This document shows positions 50,162 through 58,700 of a stretch of DNA of 64,000 nucleotides, piece after piece. Position numbers and translations under genes: made by a program. Positions within the stretch are counted from its first letter, which is position 1. Each line of letters starts with the position of its first letter. The stretch is from Nitrospina sp. (GTDB lineage: Bacteria; Nitrospinota; Nitrospinia; Nitrospinales; VA-1): assembly GCA_018697205.1 (NCBI GenBank), contig JABHTG010000113.1, forward strand, positions 1 through 64,000, read 5' to 3'. The notes below the pieces were generated by a model. It was not told the origin of the DNA. It saw nothing but the letters and a program-made list of their open reading frames with translations, and made no database searches.

Positions 50162-50953
50162 TTATTTTGGTCGAGACTTTAGTTTGTGCTCAGAAGGAGT
50201 TATAAAGTGTCCAGGAGGGTGAAAACCTTTCGAGACCGTGCAGTTTGGATAAACCCAGTTATCTTTACCAATTAGGGTACCAGGAGATAATACTGCGTTA
50301 CAGCCGATCTCTACGTTATCTCCTATAACTGAACCGAGTTTGGAAAGTTTGGTTGAAATTAGTTTGTTTTCTATGGGTATTTCAATATCGTTGATAATGT
50401 TATTCATCTTTTCCTGTAACTCACGGAACTGAACATTAGCAAGTCTCGAGCCTGCTCCCATATTGATATAACTGCCTAAAATGCTATCGCCAATGTAATT
50501 AAAATGTCCTGCCTCTACATGATTCATGAGTATCGAGTTTTTAACTTCCGTACAGTGACCTATCACACAATTATTTCCTACCAAAACGTTACCTCTTAAG
50601 TATGATCCTTGACGAATTTCATTATTTTCCCCGATTATCGCTGGGCCTTTGATTATGGCCGTAGGTTCTAAAACTGTTCCACCTTCAATCCGAATATTTA
50701 GAGCTTGAGATGTAATGGGAGCTTTGAGCTTAATCCAGCGTTCTACTACGATACTCTTGATTAATCTGTTTGTATCGATTCTAAGGCCAGAAATTGATTC
50801 GATAGGGCCACCTGAGTTGTCTTCTGCCAATATTCTAAGGATAATTTTATTAAGATCTTTAAGTGGATCCCAAACTTCTTTGATATTTTGGAAAATATCA
50901 TTATGTTTAAAGTTGTCGAGTTGAGGGAAATATGTATCTGAAAAAAAATTCAT
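50162..50953 (-). CDS. Left-handed beta-helix transferase-like protein (GlmU C-terminal type)
   Basis: This 263-residue protein has about 85 residues of lead-in. A run of hexapeptide repeats follows (IRIEGGTVLEP, IIGENNEIRQGSYLRGNVLVG, NCVIGHCTEVKNS), then AGHFNYIGDSILG and IGDNVEIGCNAVLSPGT. The pattern resembles the C-terminal acyltransferase part of GlmU and sugar-nucleotide transferases, but the N-terminal nucleotidyltransferase domain of GlmU is absent. It is transcribed after a phosphohexomutase gene (111-bp gap), suggesting a role in hexose-phosphate or nucleotide-sugar metabolism. Specificity cannot be read from sequence. Confidence 0.75.
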   Translation of the reverse strand: MNFFSDTYFPQLDNFKHNDIFQNIKEVWDPLKDLNKIILRILAEDNSGGPIESISGLRIDTNRLIKSIVVERWIKLKAPITSQALNIRIEGGTVLEPTAIIKGPAIIGENNEIRQGSYLRGNVLVGNNCVIGHCTEVKNSILMNHVEAGHFNYIGDSILGSYINMGAGSRLANVQFRELQEKMNNIINDIEIPIENKLISTKLSKLGSVIGDNVEIGCNAVLSPGTLIGKDNWVYPNCTVSKGFHPPGHFITPSEHKLKSRPK

Positions 50954-51064
50954 GACGCTAAGTGGAAAGAAAGTTAGAGTTTTTTATAATCACGCTTAAA
51001 AGTAAAGATAGTTTGAGGGAGAAACAATATTTTATACTCCAATTGAACTCGAAATAATTATATT

Positions 51065-53221
51065 TCAATTATTACGTTTCTTTATCGACAGGTACCATTT
51101 CCCAAGGGTAGTAAGGGCATGGCCATTATTGGTAAGTTGAATTAGTCCCTGTTTTATCATTTCCGAAAGAACTCTTTCTCCCGCAGGCCTTTTGAATTTT
51201 ATCTTAGTATTTAAAGCAGATCCAGAAATTAATTGGCTGAGAATAGCACCCTCTAATTTACAAAGATGGTTTTCAAAATCCTTCATAGAAGGCATGATTA
51301 CTCTAATGCACTTCTCGCCTATTTGCTTCAACTTTGCAGCACTTTTCGTTGGTCCTCTCAAATTAATCCCTATCTTATTTTCTGTCCCAGAGTTGCGGAT
51401 AAAAATGGCTGCGCGTTCACCTTTTTTTGAATCAAGCGCTATGTACAACATGTCAGGTTCTTCATTAAAACTTGTTAGACTCGGACTAAAACCCTTGCTT
51501 CGAGCTTCTTTGTATATAAAAGTTTTCACTTGATTCCAGAGTTGAGAATTCTTATGGAAAAGCGTTTTGTTTATATAATAGATGTAGAAAGCTTTTTTGT
51601 GCCCAGAACGAAAAGGATTAAATAGATTAGAAAAATAGGATTGAGTTGATTTTGATCCTAATAAAATTTGTGTAGAAACGAATGTGTTTATCGCACTTTT
51701 AATTCCATTACCAAAAAAAACAGGGGCTTGACTTCCATTTTTTAAAGTAAGGTAACCTTCAGTGATGCAATGCCCGGTTTCTTCACTCCCAATAGAAAAT
51801 AAATAATTTTTATTACTAGTGACCTGCTTTACGCCTTTCTTAATTTTCTCGAATTGGTTTAGCTCTAATTCCAGCTCTTCTATCTTTAAAACGTCTAGAT
51901 AATCTTTATTTTGAATGTCTTTCCATTTTTTAAGTATGCTGGTTGATAATATTTTTTTTTCTTTGGATTTTTTTACTGAACGAATTCGTTTTTCTGCCAT
52001 AAGTAAGGCAATTTTTAGTAAAATCCATTTATCTCCCACAGGAGTGAGTATGGGAATAAACCCCTCTTCTCTCGCTGCAGATGATACATTAAGGTCACTT
52101 TCGACAGTGTTAATGTACCTTGTTCCTTTGTATTTTTTAGGATCAGAGGTTATGAGGTATTTGGCTTGAAAGAAAGCAGCTGCATCTCCATTCATAACAA
52201 TCAAGGCATCTCTAGATGCATCATAATCCAGTCGATAGAACCGATCTCCATCAGCATCAAAAACGGCACCACAAACCTGGTGGTTTCCCGCAGCAATTGA
52301 AATTCTGTTTTTGTAACCAAGTTCAAATAACTTTGTTATGGCCAAATGCTTAGCAAATACTCCAGTACCTTTTTGGATCATTTCTTTTGTTATTATTGTT
52401 TTACCTTCAAGGTCAGCCACGCCACTTTTTAGATTTACATCCCCGTTTAGCTTAGAATTCACAGCCACAACATTTTTAAACCCGACTTGAAGAAATATTT
52501 TTCCTGCAATTTCAGAGAGTGACCCGTTAGCGCTATCAACGACTAGGGTGATATTTTTAAAAAGAGTATTTTCTAATTCTGGTGGGACCCATGTGTTTTT
52601 TGGTGCTAGAGAAAAATTATAAAATAATGCTAAGGCTTCTTTTCTAGAGTCAACGCGTTTTCCTTTGAGAGGAAGTTTATCTAGAGCGGAAGATTCTACT
52701 TCAAGAACCGCGCGCGTTAAGGTTTTGTCATTATCAGGTAGTAACTTCAGTCCTTTGAAAGAATAAAAAATTTTAATGCCATTCTGATCTTTTGGGTTGT
52801 GAGACCCAGTTACCATAAAACCACCACGAGCATCTTTGTGTAGAATATACATTGGAATAAGAGGAGTGGGAACCACGCCTACAATCAGAGCATTTACGCC
52901 CGCTTTACATACCCCTTTAACAACAGCAGAATTATAATCTCCTTTTGTATCTCTAGGGTCCCATCCAATAACAACATCTTCTCCGACACGAATTTTCCCT
53001 GCAGATACCAATTGTCTGGTGTAGGCATAAGCGTATATTTCCATGAACTCTTCTGTGATGTAACCAAACTTCAAAAAAACTTCTTGAGGAGTTAAATTTT
53101 CGAGATCTCCTGAAGAAGATACCTTTACCTCGCTACGGATACCATCAGTTCCTTGTAAGCGAAATTCATGCGCGGAGATTTTTTTATTTAATTGTTTTTT
53201 TGAGGGCTTTTGAAGGGACAA
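51065..53221 (-). CDS. Enlarged phosphohexomutase (PMM/PGM family)
   Basis: The protein has 718 residues, while most family members have about 450-470. It carries the phosphoserine loop TGSHNPKDQNG (Ser140), the metal loop DADGDR (322-326), the sugar-binding motif EETGH (480-484) and the phosphate-binding RNSGTEN (609-615), so catalysis is plausible. The TGSHNP form favours phosphomannomutase/phosphoglucomutase over phosphoglucosamine mutase. The extra length lies mainly in a charged insert (about 404-475) before EETGH, a segment of about 500-590, and a C-terminal extension (630-718). The last 40 residues look like a small winged-helix motif (VLSEMIKQGLIQLTNNG, then HALTTLGKWYL). Whether these additions bind a partner is unknown. 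Confidence 0.85.
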   Translation of the reverse strand: MSLQKPSKKQLNKKISAHEFRLQGTDGIRSEVKVSSSGDLENLTPQEVFLKFGYITEEFMEIYAYAYTRQLVSAGKIRVGEDVVIGWDPRDTKGDYNSAVVKGVCKAGVNALIVGVVPTPLIPMYILHKDARGGFMVTGSHNPKDQNGIKIFYSFKGLKLLPDNDKTLTRAVLEVESSALDKLPLKGKRVDSRKEALALFYNFSLAPKNTWVPPELENTLFKNITLVVDSANGSLSEIAGKIFLQVGFKNVVAVNSKLNGDVNLKSGVADLEGKTIITKEMIQKGTGVFAKHLAITKLFELGYKNRISIAAGNHQVCGAVFDADGDRFYRLDYDASRDALIVMNGDAAAFFQAKYLITSDPKKYKGTRYINTVESDLNVSSAAREEGFIPILTPVGDKWILLKIALLMAEKRIRSVKKSKEKKILSTSILKKWKDIQNKDYLDVLKIEELELELNQFEKIKKGVKQVTSNKNYLFSIGSEETGHCITEGYLTLKNGSQAPVFFGNGIKSAINTFVSTQILLGSKSTQSYFSNLFNPFRSGHKKAFYIYYINKTLFHKNSQLWNQVKTFIYKEARSKGFSPSLTSFNEEPDMLYIALDSKKGERAAIFIRNSGTENKIGINLRGPTKSAAKLKQIGEKCIRVIMPSMKDFENHLCKLEGAILSQLISGSALNTKIKFKRPAGERVLSEMIKQGLIQLTNNGHALTTLGKWYLSIKKRNN

Positions 53222-53888
53222 CGGTAATACGCTCTAGTGTTTAGGGTTGGTGGTTTTGACAATCAAAGCTAACTTTTTAATTTAGATTTATGATGTTAAC
53301 ACAAAGGAATGAAATTATTTTAAACCAGCCTTTTTACAGCCAGAATTTTTTTGCGGAAAAATCGAACAGGCTGTTTGCTTAAGGCCAATATTCTGCATAT
53401 TTGAAAATAGAAAATTACAATTAGTCATAACGTCTATTTTATATTTTCTTTCAATGGTTTAGAAGATTTTTTTCTACCCCTCTTAATGCTCGTCTTTGCT
53501 GTTTTACTGCTGAAAATCCTCATTATTTTAGTAGAAGAGGAAGATTATTCCTCGTTTCATCCACCATAATTTTAGCCTGAGTACCTAAATCACTAATAAC
53601 TTGTTGTAAATAAGAACTTTAATGGCATCTGAGTATAGTCCAATATTTGGCACAGTCCTTGCTCATAATTTTGTTGGGCAATATTGGCCAAGCCATTACA
53701 AAGTAAGAACTTGATAGTTTTAGGTGGGCTTGCAGCCATAGGTATCCATATTTTAAAAGATAATATGGACGATTTGTTGTTTTTTGTATCTTAAACTCAC
53801 TATTAAATAAAGAGTTAGGTATATGCAAGGATTTTAAAAACTATTCAGTAAAAGTTAACACATAACTAATTTTAGCCGATAGGAAAAT
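53222..53888. other. 667-bp intergenic regulatory region upstream of the two-partner-secretion genes
   Basis: No convincing gene is present; a 69-codon minus-strand frame at 53619-53828 is rejected. The region contains the sigma-54-type promoter listed separately and an 8-bp dyad TCCATATT (53745-53752) / AATATGGA (53762-53769). It also has three copies of CCAATATT or its complement: 53385-53392, 53640-53647 and 53680-53687 (inverted). The outer two extend to a perfect 10-bp match GGCCAATATT / AATATTGGCC. Confidence 0.5.
53648..53662 (+). promoter_or_regulatory. Candidate sigma-54 (-24/-12) promoter of the TPS locus
   Basis: TGGCAC (53648-53653), five bases, then TTGC (53659-53662) and T match the sigma-54 consensus YTGGCAC-N5-TTGCW, with exactly ten bases between the invariant GG and GC. 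The expected start of transcription is near 53673, leaving a leader of about 215 bases before the TpsB gene. Sigma-54 promoters need an AAA+ activator; none is encoded in this window. Confidence 0.7.
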
Positions 53889-55628
53889 GTGGTGGAGAAT
53901 TCTCGAGCCCTTATTGGGCCAAATCAACTTAGAGTACTAATCTTGTTTCTAGCTGGAATGTGCAATTGGCCATTACAAGTTAGTGAAGTCTATGCTCAGA
54001 TTTCTCCAGAGGGGAGAGATCGAACTTATAAACAGGCTGCGCCTCATCGTTTTGATCGTAGATTTGGTAAGAGACCTAGCCCAAAGTCCTCTATTGTTCC
54101 CATCAAACCGAAAAGCATGGTGCCGGTATCACCCAAAGATCTAAAAGGAGTCAATTTTATTTTCAAGCGACTGTTCATTCAGGGAACAACCATTTATGGC
54201 AAGAGAACCTTAAAGCCTTTTTATAGTAAGTACTTGAATAAAAAAATATCCCTTAAGGATATTTATGAAATAGCTCAAACAATAACAAATAAGTATCGAA
54301 ACGATGGTTATATTTTATCTAAGGCCATTGTTCCACCTCAGAAAATTAATAACGGGGTGGTTTACTTAAAAATAGTTGAAGGCTATATCGACAAAATAAA
54401 TTTGCAGGGGCCTATTCGAGGTCCTAGAAAGTTAATCAATCAGTATAGGAAAAAAATCCTTAAGTCCCGTCCCTTGCGAGCACTTGACCTCGAAAGGTAT
54501 TTGTTGTTGATTGATGATCTACCTGGAGTTACAGCTAAATCAGTTTTGACACCATCGGAAGATAAGCCAAACGCTACCACCATGACTTTAATTTTAAGTG
54601 ACAAGGCTTTCGAGGGTCACGTGGGGACTGATAACCGAGGTTCAAAATTTAATGGTCCATACGAATTTTCAGGCGATTTGACTGCAAATTCATTATTAGG
54701 AGATCACAGTAGAACGGGCTTACAAGGAGTAATTACGAGTCAAACGGAAGAGTTGCTTTTCCTAAACGCATTTTATGATCTCCCCATTGGTCAGGAAGGT
54801 ACAAGGTTGTTTTTCTCAGGTTCAGCAAGTGATTCGGAACCAGGTTCTAGTCTTAAGCAGTTTAATATTAATGGAGACAGTAGGAGCGTTACCCTTCGAC
54901 TGACACATCCATTTCTTAGGTCTCGCGGGAAAAATTTGACTGGGCACTTAGGTTTTGGAGGGAGGAACTCAACGACAAAAATTCTAGGGTCGGTAGATTC
55001 AGAAGATCGTTTGAGAGTTATTAATATGGGAGTTTCTTACGACTACGCAGATGAGTACAAGGGGGTGAATCTTATCCGGTTTAACTTAAGTCAGGGACTA
55101 AATATTTTTGATGCAACGAAATCAGGTTCGCCTAACCTTTCACGGTCACTCGGTAGAAGTGATTTTACAAAATTAGCAGGAAGTGCCATGAGAGTTCAAA
55201 ACTTGGCACCGAGTTGGAACTTATTAGTAGCTAGCTCCTGGCAATACTCGTTCGACAAACTACTAGCATCTGAAGAATTTGGAGTAGGTGGCTCTCAGTA
55301 TGGTCGAGCGTATGATTCTTCTGAAATTACTGGTGATCATGGAATTGCCTTTAAAGTTGAATTACAAAAGGCATTTCGTCCTGCATGGGATTATTTGTCA
55401 GACTTTCAGCTCTATAGTTTTCTAGATTATGGATCGGTTTGGAATAAGGTCCAAACTTCGACAGGAGCTAAACGACAGGATCTTACTTCAATTGGTTTAG
55501 GAATGAGGTTTAATGTGACGGATTCAATTTCTGGCTATCTCGAAATGAATAAACCGGTTTCAGATAATGTAGCTGCAGAGGGGAATAAGGATTCGAGGCT
55601 TTTCTTTAGTCTTTCTAATAGATTTTAA
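53889..55628 (+). CDS. Two-partner-secretion outer-membrane transporter (TpsB, ShlB/FhaC family)
   Basis: TpsB proteins export a partner exoprotein across the outer membrane. The 579-residue protein has a signal peptide (hydrophobic 16-31, cleavage near VYA). Two POTRA domains span about 85-235, including FKRLFIQGTTIYG and GYILSKAIVPPQ, then VVYLKIVEGYIDKI. A barrel begins with GTDNRGSKFNGPYEFSGDL and carries the lid-lock-like GRAYD stretch and a terminal Phe. The start is GTG 53889. The cognate exoprotein gene follows after 95 bp. Confidence 0.93.
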   Translation: MVENSRALIGPNQLRVLILFLAGMCNWPLQVSEVYAQISPEGRDRTYKQAAPHRFDRRFGKRPSPKSSIVPIKPKSMVPVSPKDLKGVNFIFKRLFIQGTTIYGKRTLKPFYSKYLNKKISLKDIYEIAQTITNKYRNDGYILSKAIVPPQKINNGVVYLKIVEGYIDKINLQGPIRGPRKLINQYRKKILKSRPLRALDLERYLLLIDDLPGVTAKSVLTPSEDKPNATTMTLILSDKAFEGHVGTDNRGSKFNGPYEFSGDLTANSLLGDHSRTGLQGVITSQTEELLFLNAFYDLPIGQEGTRLFFSGSASDSEPGSSLKQFNINGDSRSVTLRLTHPFLRSRGKNLTGHLGFGGRNSTTKILGSVDSEDRLRVINMGVSYDYADEYKGVNLIRFNLSQGLNIFDATKSGSPNLSRSLGRSDFTKLAGSAMRVQNLAPSWNLLVASSWQYSFDKLLASEEFGVGGSQYGRAYDSSEITGDHGIAFKVELQKAFRPAWDYLSDFQLYSFLDYGSVWNKVQTSTGAKRQDLTSIGLGMRFNVTDSISGYLEMNKPVSDNVAAEGNKDSRLFFSLSNRF

Positions 55629-55723
55629 TTGTAATGAATCTATTAAGCAGTCTTCTTCACATCAGTATTGTAAAGCTAAATAATTTGAAAATATTTTAGT
55701 TTAATGGTTTTTGGAAAATTAGC

Positions 55724-58700
55724 ATGAGTGTAATGAAAATAGGCCAGCGAATTTTAATACAGTCGGTTCTTCCGACTGTGGAAGAAAAAAAAGCTGTTTC
55801 CTCTGTGAAAACTTCTACTCGTAAACATCATTTGATCCATAAAATAAGAAGGCCCGGAAGAGGTCTAACCTTTCTTGTTTCTCTTCTCACTTATCTTGTA
55901 GGTATTTTTCCTTCTCTTATTTACGCTTTGCCAACTGATGGTACTGTGCAGGCAGGATCAGCGGCAATTAATCAAGTTTCAAATAGCAAGCTTAATATTT
56001 CCCAGAGTAGTGATAAATCAATCATTGACTGGAGCTCGTTTAGTATCGCGGGGGGCGAACATGTGAATTTTCAAGTGCCGTCAGATAATTCAGTTACATT
56101 GAATCGGGTGACAGGAAACGATCCCTCTTCCATATTTGGGAAACTAACATCAAACGGAAACCTAATGTTGATAAATCGCAATGGTATTCTTTTTGGGAAT
56201 GGAGCGGAGATTGATGTTCATGGTTTAGTCGCAACAACAAGCGATATGTCAAATAAAGATTTCATTAATGGACAGTACAACTTTAATATCGCTCCTGAGT
56301 TTTTAAATACAATTACCAATAGTGGAACGATTACCGCAGCAGAAGGAGGGCTAATCGCCTTTGTTGCACCAGGTGTCCAAAATACAGGAATTATTAATGC
56401 TCGCTTAGGAAAAGTAAGTCTCGCAGCAGGTAATACATTTACTTTAGATTTATATGGAGATCAACTGGTCAGTTTTGGTGTTAATAGTCAGGTTATACAA
56501 AACGTCACAGGATTTGATGGAGAACAACTCACTTCTTTTGTATCCAATAGTGGAAATATTTATGCAGATGGTGGGACAGTTGCAATGGATGTCAAGTCTG
56601 CTCAGGGTTTAGTAGACAATGTTATCAATATGTCTGGGTATGTTCAGGCTCAGTCCATAATAGAAAAAAATGGTTCTATTTATCTTACAGGTGGCAGTAA
56701 CGGATTAGTCAGTGTTTCAGGAACTATCGATGCGTCTGGTTTAGGGGTTGATGAGGCTGGCGGTATTGTCCATATTTTGGGTAACAAAGTGGGTCTTTAT
56801 GATTACGCACGTATTGATATTTCTGGTGATGCTGGAGGTGGTTTATTATTGGTTGGTGGTGATTACCAAGGGTTAGGTTCGATTCCAACTGCGCTAGAAA
56901 ACTACGTTGGACCCAATGTCTCAATTTTTGCCGATGCAGTAACAGGGGGTAATGGGGGGAGGACAATTTTCTGGGCTGATCGTCGTACAGAATTTTTTGG
57001 AACTATAAGATCGAGAGGTGGAAGGTTATTCGGTGACGGTGGATTTGCAGAAGTTTCCGGTAAAGAAGAACTTTACTTTGCTGGCAGTGTTGATACAACG
57101 GCTGCCAATGGAAAATCGGGAACACTTCTATTAGATCCAGATACTATAACTATTTCTGGAGGTTCGGGTACGGCATCTGCTAGTGGGGCGGCTTCTTTTA
57201 CAACCTATGAAGATGTTCTGGAGTCAGTTGCGTCTACTACAAATATCGACATGCTTGCTACTAGCTCTATTACTCTAGGCAATAGTTTAAGCTTTGCTCA
57301 GACAAGTGGACAAAGTGTTACCTTCACAGCAACTAATGGAAATATATCTTTTTCGGATTCGTCAGACAAAATTGAAACTTCTGGTGGAAGTATTGTTATG
57401 AGTGCTGGTGGAACTTTGTCGGTTGGAGCAATGGCAACCAACGGAGGGGATATTACCCTGACAGGAGCAGATTTTAATTTATCAGGGGCATTGAACGCAG
57501 GAGCTGGGACACTAACCATTCTGGGTGGAAGCGGTGAAACGATAGGATTGGATGGTACAACAGCAGGCACTGATGCTTCAACAGTTTCTACCATTTGTGA
57601 CGGTGCCGCCTGTGGCTTGACATTAGTTCAGAGCGAATTGACTTCTATTGCTGCGGCAAAGTTGGTGATTGGCGATAGTTCAAGTGGCAATATGTATGTT
57701 GATGGGGTTTCTCTTTCACATATTTCTGGTGGGGTGACATTAAATTCAAATGACTCTAGCGGTTCAGTAAAGTTTGGCACAGGTAATTCAACATTTAAAA
57801 TAGCTACAGTAAATGCAGGAAATGGTATCACTATTAGCGGTAACTTGACGACTGACCAGGCGGCTGTTTTTAATTCAGATTATGATGCAAATGGCACGGG
57901 ATTATTCACCATTTCTTCTGGTAAAACTATTACCTCCACAAATAATCAAAGTGTGGGTATCACCGCAAACGATATAAATATAGCTGGATCTATTACTAGT
58001 GGAACCGGTTCGACAACGATTGCTGTATCGGATGGTGGAACGATTGGCTTGGGAGGTACGTCCGGAAATATGACTATTACTGGTGCAGAGCTAGCCAATA
58101 TAACGGCAGGGACGTTGAATATTGGTGACAGTTCGACAGGTAATATTACGGTTGATGGTATATCTGCGGCAAACAGTAACAATGCGACTACGGTTAATTT
58201 AACTACGGCAAGTGCTTCGAATGTTAGCTTTTCTAATAACGATTCTACCTTTAATGCATTTACCGCCAATGGTGGTAGCAGTACAAGCTTCGGAAGTGGT
58301 TTAACAATAGCAACAGACACAGGAAAACTTGCTCTTGAATCGGCATCCATAACAAGTGCAGGTGCCTTGACTCTGACCGGAGCAACGGGGATTGATTTTG
58401 GGTCTGGGGTAACATTTACTGCTGGCGGTGACCTTACTATGTCGACGACTTCTGGCAATGTCGAAGGTGCGGGTGCCTTCACACTTACTTCAGCCGGTGA
58501 TATCTCCTTGAGTGAAAACCTGACCACTGCTGGGGCAACAGTAATTACTGCCGATTCAGATGCAAGTGGTGCGGGTAATTTTTCAATCGATACGTCCACG
58601 ACACTATCTACGGGAAACAATTCCCTGACTCTAACGGCAAACGATGTAACGGTATCTGGGTCCATCAATAGCGGAACAGGTTCGACAACGATCGCTGTAT

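Noticed and set aside
53619-53828. 69-codon minus-strand frame in the region upstream of the TPS locus
   Set aside because: No ribosome binding site or family resemblance is seen, and it overlaps the sigma-54-type promoter and repeated elements.
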